Shown here piece by piece: positions 41,896-50,663 of a DNA stretch of 64,000 nt; positions within the stretch are counted from its first letter, which is position 1, and the number at the start of each line of letters is the position of its first letter. A program made the position numbers and the translations under genes. The stretch is from an uncultured Clostridia bacterium (lineage in GTDB: Bacteria; Bacillota; Clostridia; Christensenellales; Borkfalkiaceae). The stretch spans positions 1 to 64,000 of the forward strand of contig CAKNLK010000015.1 in NCBI GenBank assembly GCA_930989535.1. The letters are read 5' to 3'. A model generated the notes under the pieces. It was not told where the DNA came from. It ran no database searches and saw only the letters and a program-made list of their open reading frames with translations.

Positions 41896-42912
41896 ATGAA
41901 GACCTGGAAAATCCTTTCCCCGAAAGTGCTTACCGAAGAGGAAAGGCCGGACAACATCACGGCCGACACGCAGGCGAAAGTGAAGGTGACGCAGGTGCTG
42001 TTCACCGGCACGGAACTTTCCGCCTATCTCGGCCACCCCAAACCGAAATACCCCGTCGTGCCCGGCCGCTACGCCGTGGGCGTGGTGGGCGAAACGGGCG
42101 CGGGCTGCTCCGTCGAGAAAAACGAGCGGGTATACTTCCGCGACTTTACGCCCTGCGGCAGCTGCCCGGCTTGCCTGCGCGGCGATTCCGACGACTGCGC
42201 CGAACCCAAGACCGCCGGCGTGAATATGGACGGATACATGCGCGACTTTGTGGTGAGCGAGGAGAGCAACCTCTCCCCCCTGCCCCCCTCCGTTTCGGAC
42301 GACGAGGCGCTGTTCATCGGCATCGTTTCGCTGGGCGAGGCGGTCATCGACCGCCTGAACGTCTCCAAGGGCATGCACGTGGCGGTGCTCGGCGCGGGCG
42401 AAATCGGCAATATCCTGTCGCAGCTCTTGATTTACCACCAGGCGGTGCCCATCCTCATCGATTCGGACGAGGAGCGGCTCGCCGTCGCCGCGCAATGCGG
42501 CATCTATTACACGGTGAAAGCGGACGAGACGATGGAGGAAAACATCGCGCGCATCACCGGCGGCAGAATGGCGGCGGGGAGCGTGTATTCCAGCTTCTGC
42601 GGGCTCGCGCCCGATTTGCCCTTCGGCATCACCGCCGCGGGCGGCATCGTCGTGTATACCGGCTACAGTTTCCCCGAAATATCGGCGCAGCTCAAAGCCG
42701 CGCTGGACAAACACCTGACCATCACTTCCGTCGCCAACGACCGCACGGGCGACGCTGCGGCAATCAACCTGCTCGTGAACAAGGCGGTAAACCTCGCCCC
42801 TTTCCAACTGCAAAAGCGCCCCGCCGCGCAGCTGGCAGACATTTTCAAGGAGGAGGCCGCAAAGGCCGAAGCGGGCAAGCGCATGCAGTGCTGCATCGTC
42901 AACATGCTGTAA
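41896..42912 (+). CDS. Zinc-type medium-chain alcohol dehydrogenase-like protein
   Basis: The 338-residue protein has the MDR layout: a GroES-like N-terminal domain with the structural-zinc cluster CGSCPACLRGDSDDC and a Rossmann domain with VAVLGAGEIGNILSQLL. The catalytic-zinc residues are not clear in their usual places (VLFTGTELSAYLG replaces the GICGTD-type block), so activity on alcohols is doubtful. The start at 41896 follows AAAGGAG. The cardiolipin synthase gene begins 16 bases later on the same strand. Substrate unknown. Confidence 0.75.
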   Translation: MKTWKILSPKVLTEEERPDNITADTQAKVKVTQVLFTGTELSAYLGHPKPKYPVVPGRYAVGVVGETGAGCSVEKNERVYFRDFTPCGSCPACLRGDSDDCAEPKTAGVNMDGYMRDFVVSEESNLSPLPPSVSDDEALFIGIVSLGEAVIDRLNVSKGMHVAVLGAGEIGNILSQLLIYHQAVPILIDSDEERLAVAAQCGIYYTVKADETMEENIARITGGRMAAGSVYSSFCGLAPDLPFGITAAGGIVVYTGYSFPEISAQLKAALDKHLTITSVANDRTGDAAAINLLVNKAVNLAPFQLQKRPAAQLADIFKEEAAKAEAGKRMQCCIVNML

Positions 42913-42928
42913 CAGGCCGGAGGCTTGC

Positions 42929-44479
42929 ATGAAATTCAGAAAATTCCTGAAACTTTTGACGAGCAAATTTTTGCTCGTCTGTCTTTTATTGCTGTTGGAG
43001 ATTGCGCTCATCCCCGCGCTCATCATCGGCGCGTCGTATCTGCTCAACCTGACGCCGATTCTGACCGTGGTGCTCGCCGTTATCGACATCGTGCTCGTGC
43101 TGTACATCATCAATTCGGACATCAATGCGGAGTACAAAATCGCGTGGATCGTGCCCATCCTGCTTCTGCCGTTCGTCGGGTGCATCCTGTACCTTGCCCT
43201 GCGCCGCAGGCAGACGCCGCGCCGCAAGCTGAAAAAACTGATGAACAATCTGCACGGCGTCGACTGCCTGTATTCGCAGAGCATCCCCATGATGGAGAAG
43301 TACCGCGAAAAGAGCGACTTCGCCGCCCAATGCGCCGAATACGTGAGCCGCGAGTGCCTGCTCCCCGCCGCCGACTGCTACGAGGCGGAGTATTTCCCCT
43401 GCGGCGAAGCGTACGCGGAGCGGCTTCTGGAGGAGCTGAAAAAGGCGAAAAAGTTTATCTTTCTCGAATACTTTATCATCGCCGAGGGCAAATTTTGGGG
43501 AGACGTACTCGAAATTTTGAAACAAAAGGTCGCCGAAGGGGTGGACGTGCGCCTCACCTACGACGACATCGGCTCCATGTTCAAAGTACCCTCCGACTAC
43601 GATAAGCAGATGGAAAAGCTGGGCATCAAATGCCTGTGCTTCAACCGCTTCCGCCCCGTGCTCGACGTGGCGCAGAACAACCGCACCCACCGCAAAATCG
43701 TGGTCATCGACGGGCTGACCGCCTTCACGGGCGGCATCAACCTCGCGGACGAATACGTCAACATTGCACACCCCTACGGGCATTGGAAGGATACCGGCGT
43801 CATGATTCGCGGGCGGGCGGTGCAGAACTTTACCGCCATGTTCCTGCAGATTTGGACGCTCAAGGGGGACAAAAAGGACAACTATTCGGAATTTATCACC
43901 GACGCGCCCGAAGGAGACTGCCTGTGCCTTCCCTTCAGCGACACCCCCTTCGACGACAGCACGGACAACGGCCAGCACAACCTGTGCGAGGACTTGTACC
44001 TGAAAATCATCTACCATGCGCGCAAATATGTGTACATCAACACCCCCTACCTCGTCATTGACGGGGAGATGAAGCGCGCGCTGATTTCCGCCGCGCGCTC
44101 GGGCGTGGACGTGCGCATCACCGTCCCCGAAATCCCCGACAAAAAATACGTGTTCGCGCTGACGAAGGCATTCTACTCCCAGCTCATCAAGGAAGGCATC
44201 AAAATTTACCGCTACACGCCCGGCTTTATCCACGCCAAGAGCATCGTCAGCGACGGAAAATACTGCATCGTCGGCACGTCGAACATGGACTTCCGCAGCT
44301 TTTACCTGCACTGCGAATGCAACGCGATGTTCTTCGACGAGCGCATGAGCGAAAAGCTGCACGAGGACTACTTAAAGACCTGCGAGGAGAGCCACCTGGT
44401 CACCGAGGAGGAAATCAAGGTCGGATTTTTCGGCCTCATCTACCGCTCGGTGCTGCGCATCTTCGCGCCTCTGATGTAA
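42929..44479 (+). CDS. cls: Cardiolipin synthase
   Basis: The 516-residue enzyme joins two phosphatidylglycerol molecules. Two or three N-terminal membrane helices (LLVCLLLLLEIALIPALIIG, LTVVLAVIDIVLVLYII, IAWIVPILLLPFVGCILYL) precede two phospholipase-D HKD motifs: HRKIVVIDG (near 249) and HAKSIVSDG (near 433). Length matches bacterial Cls. GGAGGCTTGC precedes the ATG. The gene is downstream of the MDR gene and upstream of an HAD phosphatase. Confidence 0.93.
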   Translation: MKFRKFLKLLTSKFLLVCLLLLLEIALIPALIIGASYLLNLTPILTVVLAVIDIVLVLYIINSDINAEYKIAWIVPILLLPFVGCILYLALRRRQTPRRKLKKLMNNLHGVDCLYSQSIPMMEKYREKSDFAAQCAEYVSRECLLPAADCYEAEYFPCGEAYAERLLEELKKAKKFIFLEYFIIAEGKFWGDVLEILKQKVAEGVDVRLTYDDIGSMFKVPSDYDKQMEKLGIKCLCFNRFRPVLDVAQNNRTHRKIVVIDGLTAFTGGINLADEYVNIAHPYGHWKDTGVMIRGRAVQNFTAMFLQIWTLKGDKKDNYSEFITDAPEGDCLCLPFSDTPFDDSTDNGQHNLCEDLYLKIIYHARKYVYINTPYLVIDGEMKRALISAARSGVDVRITVPEIPDKKYVFALTKAFYSQLIKEGIKIYRYTPGFIHAKSIVSDGKYCIVGTSNMDFRSFYLHCECNAMFFDERMSEKLHEDYLKTCEESHLVTEEEIKVGFFGLIYRSVLRIFAPLM

Positions 44480-44543
44480 TATATCCCCCTTTTTCCGCCC
44501 CCGCACGGCGAACGGCGGAGCACCCCCACAATTACTCCCGACT

Positions 44544-45353
44544 ATGATACGATTGATAGCGACCGATTTGGACGGAACTTTGCTCGACCCCTGCGGGCAC
44601 ATGCCGGAGGGGATTTTCGGGGCAATCGAAAAACTGCACAGGCGCGGAATCCTGTTCTGCGCGGCGAGCGGACGGCAGCTGGCGGGCTTGAAGGCGCTGT
44701 TCCGCCCCGTTGCGGATAAAATCGTATTCCTCGCCGAAAACGGCGCGCTCATCGCCTACGGGGAGGAAACGCTGTACACCGATACTCTCTCCGAAGAGAA
44801 AGTTTTGCGCGCGCTGAAAGCGATTGAGCGCGTGCCCGGCGCCCATCCCCTGCTCTGCACGCCCGGCAAGGCGTACTACGGCGACTGCTCGCAGCCGTTT
44901 TTGCGCTACGTGCAGCTCTCCTACATCTCCAACGGGCAGCGCGATTTGTACGACGCGGCGAACGAGCCGATTTGCAAAATCGCCGTATACGACGAGCGCG
45001 GGCCGGAAAACAACAGCATGCAGATTCTGCCGCCCCTGCTCCCCGACGTGCGGCTCACGCAGTCGGGCGGGAATTGGCTGGATATCAGCGAAAAGAGCGC
45101 GAACAAGGGCAACGCCATGCGCATTTTGCAGGAAAAGTTTTCCCTTGCGGCGGACGAGTGCGCCGCCTTCGGCGACCACATGAACGACTACGAGATGCTG
45201 CTCGCCTGCGGGCATCCCTATCTCCCGACGAACGCCTATCCGCGGCTGAAAGAGCTGTTTTCGGGCGCCGTCATCGTGCCGTCCAACGCGGAAAACGGCG
45301 TGTTGCGGGCACTGAACGCGATCGCGGACGGCAAGCCCGTACCCCGCGCGTAA
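44544..45353 (+). CDS. Cof-type HAD family phosphatase
   Basis: The 269-residue protein has HAD motif I DLDGTLLD, motif II in FCAASGRQ, the motif III Lys in ISEKSANKGNAM and motif IV GDHMNDYEML, with a C2B cap between. These enzymes hydrolyse sugar phosphates or similar compounds. The ATG is preceded by weak ribosome-site sequence. A strong terminator lies at 45,412. Confidence 0.9.
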   Translation: MIRLIATDLDGTLLDPCGHMPEGIFGAIEKLHRRGILFCAASGRQLAGLKALFRPVADKIVFLAENGALIAYGEETLYTDTLSEEKVLRALKAIERVPGAHPLLCTPGKAYYGDCSQPFLRYVQLSYISNGQRDLYDAANEPICKIAVYDERGPENNSMQILPPLLPDVRLTQSGGNWLDISEKSANKGNAMRILQEKFSLAADECAAFGDHMNDYEMLLACGHPYLPTNAYPRLKELFSGAVIVPSNAENGVLRALNAIADGKPVPRA

Positions 45354-45411
45354 CACCATCGAAAGCCCCATCATGGCATCCGCCCAAATACGATCGGAAT
45401 TTTTCTGACAG

Positions 45412-45450
45412 AAGGGGAGCGCCGCGTTTGACAAACGCGGCGCTCCCCTT
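45412..45450. terminator. Bidirectional terminator
   Basis: AAGGGGAGCGCCGCGTTTG and its complement form a near-perfect 19-bp stem between the convergent HAD and XRE genes. Confidence 0.85.
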
Positions 45451-45468
45451 CTGTATTATTTCCCGGCT

Positions 45469-45939
45469 TCATCCTTCCACCCAGATTTCGCCTTTACTGC
45501 CGTCGGCTTCCTCAAACTCGACCAGCTTGCCGAGTTTCCCGCTTCGCACACAGGACGCAATCTTTGCAAAATCGATTTTCTTCAAGTTTCCTTTTCCGAA
45601 ATTAATTATACCCCCGTTTATAAACGTTTCCGCTTCCGAGAGCGGCAAATTGATTTGATAGGTTTCACCATTTTCTATATAGCGAATATGCAGGATATAA
45701 TTTCCCAAATCAACGGCATCCTCTTCCGCGCCACTGCATTTCTCCCTGCCCAAAAGTTCGTCCGCTGAAACGCCGAACAATTCCGCCAGCGGGACAAGCA
45801 GGGAAATATCCGGCGCGGACAAATCGTTTTCCCACTTGGAAACCGCCTGCGGCGTTACGGAACATTTTTCCGCGAGCTGTTCCTGCGTCAGCCCGCTCTT
45901 TTTGCGGTAATAAGCGATGCGTTCGCCCAAGGTCTTCAT
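45469..45939 (-). CDS. XRE family transcriptional regulator
   Basis: The 156-residue protein has an N-terminal HTH_3 domain (MKTLGERIAYYRKKSGLTQEQLAEKC, VTPQAVSKWENDLSAPD) and a C-terminal beta-rich domain of about 80 residues, partly with SEAETFINGGIINFGKGNL, of unknown role. The start at 45939 has AGGAGG upstream. The 170-base upstream region carries GTTGCATTTG twice (46,030 and 46,052) with a partial inverted GTTACAAC, a possible operator. Confidence 0.85.
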   Translation of the reverse strand: MKTLGERIAYYRKKSGLTQEQLAEKCSVTPQAVSKWENDLSAPDISLLVPLAELFGVSADELLGREKCSGAEEDAVDLGNYILHIRYIENGETYQINLPLSEAETFINGGIINFGKGNLKKIDFAKIASCVRSGKLGKLVEFEEADGSKGEIWVEG

Positions 45940-46107
45940 AACAACAAGCACCTCCTGTTTTATACGCCCATTGTACGGCGGCAGCGACGGAAAAACAAGC
46001 GACGAAACGTTGAATCGCACAACCGCCCGTTGCATTTGTTACAACCTGCGGTTGCATTTGCCTCCGATCCTCCGTTCCGCCGCCTTTGTTCGGGCAAATG
46101 CGCCCGC

Positions 46108-46632
46108 TTACCGCAAAATTTCCACCTGGCACGCCGCCATCGCGCCCAAGGCGCGCGCATGGCTCTCCGGCGTTACGCCCGCACAGCAGTCCGCCCGCAC
46201 GGAAATTTCCGCCTCGGGCAAATACGCCTTTAAAAGCAGCGCGTTGGAGATAACGCAGATATCCGTACATACGCCGACAAGCTCGATTTTCCCGAACCCT
46301 TCCGCCGCGGCATACTCCGCCAGCGCCGCACTGCCGAACGTCGGCTTGTCGAAAATTGCATCCCCCTCTTCCGCAAGCCCTTCGGCAAGCTGCCAACCCG
46401 CCGTGCCCGCGATGCAGTGCGGCACGGGTAGGTTTTTCCCTTCCCGCGTCGAGAGATAGTCCTGCCCGTGCGTATCGCGCGTAAAGGCGACGGAATACCC
46501 CTCGCGCCTCGCCCGCGCAATCCGCTCGCGCACGCGCGGCAAAACCGATTTCGCCTCCGCCGTCCCCAGCGCGCCGCCGATAAAATCTTCCTGCATGTCG
46601 ATTACGGCGAGCAATTTTTTACACGATTTCAT
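46108..46632 (-). CDS. Isochorismatase/nicotinamidase family cysteine hydrolase
   Basis: The 174-residue protein has the catalytic triad Asp (VIDMQEDFIGG), Lys (IFDKPTFGS) and Cys (GVCTDICVISNAL) of the family, and the TRDTHGQDYLSTREG region with the metal ligands seen in nicotinamidases. Nicotinamide hydrolysis for NAD salvage is the likeliest role. It overlaps the SGNH hydrolase gene stop by 4 bases, so ppa - SGNH - isochorismatase form one operon with overlapping ends. Confidence 0.88.
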   Translation of the reverse strand: MKSCKKLLAVIDMQEDFIGGALGTAEAKSVLPRVRERIARARREGYSVAFTRDTHGQDYLSTREGKNLPVPHCIAGTAGWQLAEGLAEEGDAIFDKPTFGSAALAEYAAAEGFGKIELVGVCTDICVISNALLLKAYLPEAEISVRADCCAGVTPESHARALGAMAACQVEILR

Positions 46633-47234
46633 AGGAACGCCGCCAATTTTTTGATGATATTGTCCGCAATGAGCCGTTCGGCGCGGTGGGTGGGATGCAC
46701 GCCGTCGGGCGAATAGGCGGCGATGCCAGCGTTCTGGCTGACGCCCGCAAAAATCTCGTCCAGCGAGACGTGCGCGTCCGCATACTGCGCGGCGAGTGCC
46801 CGTATTTTGGCGAGGGCGGCGTCGAAATTGCGGCGGAACCGCTTTTTATCCGGCACGGCAAAGAGAAAGGGCTCGGCGACGATGAGCTTCGCGCCGCACT
46901 CCTTCACCCGCCGGAGGATATCCTCGTAATCGGCGGCAAAGGCGTCCGCGTCGAATGGTTCGCCCGGCGCTCGCTCGCGCACGACGTCGTTCACTCCCGC
47001 GAGCACCACCACGACGTCCGGCTTTTCGGAGAGGACGTCCGCCTCCAGCCGCGCCCGCATGTCCGCCACACAGTCGCCGGAAACGCCCCGGTTGCGCACG
47101 ATGAAAGGGATATCCTCGTACAGGTTGCGCAATTTATTGTAAAAAAGTTCGACGTATTCGCTGCCGAGGCTCGCCGGGTCGCTTCTGTCGCGGCCGCCCT
47201 CCGTAATCGAATCGCCGAGAAATACGATTTTCAT
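46629..47234 (-). CDS. SGNH/GDSL family hydrolase
   Basis: The 201-residue protein shows block I FLGDSITEGG with the nucleophile Ser, block II Gly in NRGVSGDCVADM, block III VVLAGVNDV and block V DGVHPTHRAE with Asp and His. No signal peptide, so cytoplasmic. Esterase or deacetylase activity on carbohydrate is typical. It overlaps both neighbours by 4 bases in the ppa operon. Confidence 0.9.
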   Translation of the reverse strand: MKIVFLGDSITEGGRDRSDPASLGSEYVELFYNKLRNLYEDIPFIVRNRGVSGDCVADMRARLEADVLSEKPDVVVVLAGVNDVVRERAPGEPFDADAFAADYEDILRRVKECGAKLIVAEPFLFAVPDKKRFRRNFDAALAKIRALAAQYADAHVSLDEIFAGVSQNAGIAAYSPDGVHPTHRAERLIADNIIKKLAAFL

Positions 47235-47770
47235 TTTTCCGCTCCCCCGAAATGTTTATTGTACGCGTCGATGCTCTTGCGCACGATTCCGACCGCGCTC
47301 TTGCGGGACAGAATTTCCCGCACGGACGTCTTTTTGTGTTCCAACACCTTATATACTTCGAAAAAGTGCATCATTTCGTCGAAAATATGGCGCGGAAGTT
47401 GCCCGATATCGCTGTAAATGTTGTAGGTCGGCTCGCGGAAAGGTATGGCGATAATCTTTTCGTCCATTTTTCCGTCGTCGACCATGTTGATGACGCCGAT
47501 CGGATAACAGCGCACGAGCGTAGCGGGCAAAATCGGCTCGCTGCACAGCACGAGGACGTCGAGAGGATCTCCGTCGTCGGCGAGCGTGCGCGGGATAAAG
47601 CCGTAACTTGCGGGATACACGGTGGACGTATATAAAATTCTGTCCAGCCGCAGAACGCCCGTCCCCTTATCCAATTCGTACTTGCTCTTCGAGCCCTTCT
47701 GTATTTCGATGTAACACATGAAGTCCTCGTCTCGGATGCGCTCGGCGGCGATATCGTGCCAAATATTCAT
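47231..47770 (-). CDS. ppa: Inorganic pyrophosphatase (family I)
   Basis: The 179-residue enzyme hydrolyses pyrophosphate. Active-site blocks are visible: EIQKGSKSKYELDKGTG, YGFIPRTLADDGDPLDVLVL with the metal-binding aspartates, and a later MVDDGKMDEKIIAIP. The ATG at 47770 is preferred to a TTG two codons earlier, with AAGGGG upstream. First gene of a three-gene overlapping operon. Confidence 0.93.
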   Translation of the reverse strand: MNIWHDIAAERIRDEDFMCYIEIQKGSKSKYELDKGTGVLRLDRILYTSTVYPASYGFIPRTLADDGDPLDVLVLCSEPILPATLVRCYPIGVINMVDDGKMDEKIIAIPFREPTYNIYSDIGQLPRHIFDEMMHFFEVYKVLEHKKTSVREILSRKSAVGIVRKSIDAYNKHFGGAEK

Positions 47771-47909
47771 TTTCAAACCCCTTTTTTGTTATTTTAACAC
47801 AGAAACCGCCCGTTTGCAAGGCTTCTCCGAAAATTTTATGCCGCAAAAAGGGGAAATATAAATTTTCATATTTCCCGAAAAAGTTTTTGCAAAACTTCTG
47901 CAATATACT

Positions 47910-47938
47910 TTGACATTCCCGCCGATTTATGGTATTAT
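47910..47938 (+). promoter_or_regulatory. Promoter of tRNA-Ser
   Basis: TTGACA and TATTAT with a 17-base spacer, 38 bases before the tRNA. Confidence 0.75.
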
Positions 47939-47975
47939 AAATTAGCTATGCGAGAAGAGCCATATAGCGCAGAGT

Positions 47976-48066
47976 GCAGAAGTACCCAAGTGGCTCAAGG
48001 GGCTCCCCTGCTAAGGGAGTAGTACGGGAAACCGTAGCGCGGGTTCAAATCCCGCCTTCTGCGCCA
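47976..48066 (+). tRNA. tRNA-Ser (anticodon GCT)
   Basis: Acceptor GCAGAAG with CTTCTGC, anticodon stem CTCCC/GGGAG with loop CTGCTAA, a long variable arm (TACGGGAAACCGTA), T arm GCGGG/CCCGC and encoded CCA. Confidence 0.95.
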
Positions 48067-48672
48067 CAAAAAGAGCTATCCGAAATCGGATAGCTCTTTT
48101 TGTTATGCAGAGGCATTGAACCACGCGCGACAGCAAAGACGGCAGCCGGCGTTCTGCCCGACCGCGCGTCGGTTCACGCGAGCGGGCCGCGCCCGCGATG
48201 CTCAGCCGAGGGGGCCCCTCCGGGGTTTCGGCTGTATGCCGCACTTCTGCGCCAAAATCAAAAAACAGCCGTTTTGGGGTAAAATGCTCCGAAAACGGCT
48301 TTTTTCTTTAAAAAGTTTTTGCATTATGCCGGGTTTTCGTGTATTTTGTTACTAAAATTGTTATCAAAAACAAAGCAATTATGACCATGCCGCTATCAAA
48401 ACATTCGCCAGCATAAATCACTTTTGGGATTGCTCCTTTTTCAAAGCGGCAATCGGAAAAAATGCGCTTAAACGGCAAACCATGCAGAAATAATTTTCAA
48501 AACCGTTTGCTAAATTTCTGTTTCAATGGTATTATGAAAGCTACCCAAAAATTATAGCCTTAAAATTTTTTCAGAATGTTGATTTAGATTTCTTCCGACT
48601 GTTGGCATTTGTCAAATATTGGTAAGTCATTCTCTTTTTGCATTTTTATGATAATAAGGGGAGGACTTACGT
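48067..48672. other. Intergenic region after tRNA-Ser
   Basis: A strong terminator lies at 48,067-48,101 (AAGAGCTATCCG and its complement). A GC-rich stretch follows, ending in a second copy of the tRNA 3' end CTTCTGCGCCA (48,244-48,254), then AAAACAGCCGTTTT/GAAAACGGCTTTTTT hairpin (48,262-48,303). 48,310-48,650 is AT-rich and shows only the upstream region of the next gene. Confidence 0.6.
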
Positions 48673-48987
48673 ATGCAAACAGTTATCGAAAAAGAAAAAA
48701 CCATCTGCCGAATGCTCGACAAGAAAGATCCGTACGCTCTTCAGGCGCTGGAACACCTGTTTATCCGCTTCGACCGCGACGACAACCTGCGGCCGACCAT
48801 TCATCCGACGCTGATCAGCGCCATCTACCTCGAGCGCACCGAGCAGGAGCGCTGGAAGCTGAGCGTACAAAGCAACAGCAGCGACACGACCTGCAACCGC
48901 TACAGAAATCGATACATAAAGTTCTTTTACTACTTTTACGAGCGGGCGAAGGCGCTTGCCGAAGCCGCCGCGGCGGAAGCAAAATAA
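48673..48987 (+). CDS. Hypothetical protein, possibly phage- or element-derived
   Basis: A 104-residue, all-helical, charged protein (MQTVIEKEKTICRMLDKKDP at the start). The C-terminal half NRYRNRYIKFFYYFYERAK resembles the DNA-binding end of small sigma-like or ArpU-type phage regulators, but no assignment is safe. GGGGAGGA lies 7 bases upstream. It sits downstream of a tRNA with a duplicated 3' end, a typical integration site. A GCCGGC hairpin terminator follows. Confidence 0.6.
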   Translation: MQTVIEKEKTICRMLDKKDPYALQALEHLFIRFDRDDNLRPTIHPTLISAIYLERTEQERWKLSVQSNSSDTTCNRYRNRYIKFFYYFYERAKALAEAAAAEAK

Positions 48988-49147
48988 CTTCCCCCCCCCC
49001 TATAATCTCCGCCGGCATTGCCGGCGTTTTTTCGTTTGCGGACTGTCCCCTTTCCTCTCCCGCAAATTTTCTCTGCTTTGCGATCGATGGCAGTCGGATA
49101 CGTAAAAAGGGCGGCCGCAGCCGCCCTTTTTATATGTCGATTGCAAT

Positions 49148-50590
49148 TCATGCGACGGAAGAAAAGTCCGCCAACTCCAAAGTGACGGAATTGCCGGTTT
49201 TGTTCGATACGCCGCTGCGTTCGTATTTTACCGTAAGCGTATCGCCCGGGCGCAGAGCAAACAAAATGTCGGAAATATCGAAGGTGCGGTTGACGCTGTA
49301 TTCGATTTCCTCCCCGCTCCTGCCGATAACAAAGGAACTGACGATATCACCCGCCTCCAGGCCGAGCTCGGAAGCCATTCCCGTAGCCGTACCCAAAACC
49401 ACGTCCTCGACGATTTCCCCTTTGCCGGTATCCGCGTCGTATACGTAGCGGGAATTCTGCGACACAAGCGAACTCGTTTGCGTGAAATCGATTTTATATA
49501 CCCCGTTGGTCAATTCGTTGCCGTCCTCATAGAAATAGATGATATTGTCCGCAGTGCCCGTCACAATCGAAATCGGAATCGCAAAATTGATGTTTTCCTC
49601 CGTCGAATTGCCGGCGTTGGCGATGCCGATGAGTTCGCCGTCGGTATTGAACAGCCCGCCGCCCGAGTTGCCCTGATACAGCGGCGTATCGATGCGGATG
49701 GAACGGTATTGCCGTGTGGTGCCGTCAATATTCAGAGAGATATATTCGTCCGCCACGCTGACGATCCCCTCCGTCACGCTGATGCCCTCGCCCTCGGGGT
49801 TGCCGATGGTATAGGCGGCGTCGCCCACCGAATACCCGTCCGCCGCTTTGACCGCCTGCGCCTGTTCATTGACGGCGAGCACATCGTCGGTATCCGCGCG
49901 GATCACCGCGATGTCGGAAACGACCGATCCGCCCACATAGTCGCATTCAATGGCATAACTGCCGTAATCGACGGCGGTATAGCCGTCCGAGCCGCGGCCG
50001 ATTCGCTCGGGCTCGCTCTCGCTGCCGTACAGATAGCAGACAATTTTGCGCGCGATGTTCGCGCCGTTCTCATTCGAGTTCCCGCTCGAAGCGTCTGCAT
50101 CGTATACGACGTGGTAATTGGTCAAAATGTACGTATCTTCCTCATCCATCGAGTAAATAACCCCGCCGCCCGTGTAAACGGCAGTATCCTCGTAGGGATT
50201 AAAAATATTCCCCTGCCTCTCGATAAATTCGGTATACACCTTCATGCTGGAGAGGAGTGATTCGCCGATGACCGCAGAATTGTCGTCCGACTCGAAGGTG
50301 AGGTACTTTTCCAGAAATTCTTCGTAGGAAATGTCGTCGCCCGTTTCCTGTACATACGTATCGTACAAATCGGAGGCGGTAATATCCTGCCCGTCCTTTC
50401 CGCCCTCGATAACCAGCTCCGACGTACTGCCGTCCGAATACGTAATGATATACACGTTTTCCGACCCGCGCTCATCCGATTTTTCGATGGAAACGACGCT
50501 CGGGTTGCTGCTGCACCCGCTCAGCGCGAACGTAAACGCCAGGAGCGCCGCCGCAAGGAACGCAAGCAGCCATTTGCCCGCTCTTTTCAT
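49148..50590 (-). CDS. HtrA-like surface lipoprotein serine protease
   Basis: The 480-residue protein has a lipobox signal peptide (FALSGCSS), an acidic N-terminal region (about 25-110, with a YSDGSTSELVIEGG repeat-like segment), and a trypsin domain with His in LTNYHVVYD, Asp in VVSDIAVIRAD and Ser in LYQGNSGGGLF. A C-terminal PDZ-like region (about 395-480: GLEAGDIVSSF..FALRPGDTLTVKYERSG) follows. It is thus a membrane-anchored DegP/HtrA relative for envelope protein quality control. The start at 50590 has CGGAGGAATTTTTT upstream. A AAGGGCGGC/GCCGCCCTT terminator is at 49,107-49,130. Confidence 0.9.
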   Translation of the reverse strand: MKRAGKWLLAFLAAALLAFTFALSGCSSNPSVVSIEKSDERGSENVYIITYSDGSTSELVIEGGKDGQDITASDLYDTYVQETGDDISYEEFLEKYLTFESDDNSAVIGESLLSSMKVYTEFIERQGNIFNPYEDTAVYTGGGVIYSMDEEDTYILTNYHVVYDADASSGNSNENGANIARKIVCYLYGSESEPERIGRGSDGYTAVDYGSYAIECDYVGGSVVSDIAVIRADTDDVLAVNEQAQAVKAADGYSVGDAAYTIGNPEGEGISVTEGIVSVADEYISLNIDGTTRQYRSIRIDTPLYQGNSGGGLFNTDGELIGIANAGNSTEENINFAIPISIVTGTADNIIYFYEDGNELTNGVYKIDFTQTSSLVSQNSRYVYDADTGKGEIVEDVVLGTATGMASELGLEAGDIVSSFVIGRSGEEIEYSVNRTFDISDILFALRPGDTLTVKYERSGVSNKTGNSVTLELADFSSVA

Positions 50591-50663
50591 AAAAAATTCC
50601 TCCGAATTTTTATTTTTCGGCAATAGTATAGCGCGCAAAAAAATCAAAATCATTACGCTTCGG

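Noticed and set aside
42986-44362. A 458-codon minus-strand frame
   Set aside because: Antisense to cardiolipin synthase, whose two HKD motifs settle the coding strand.
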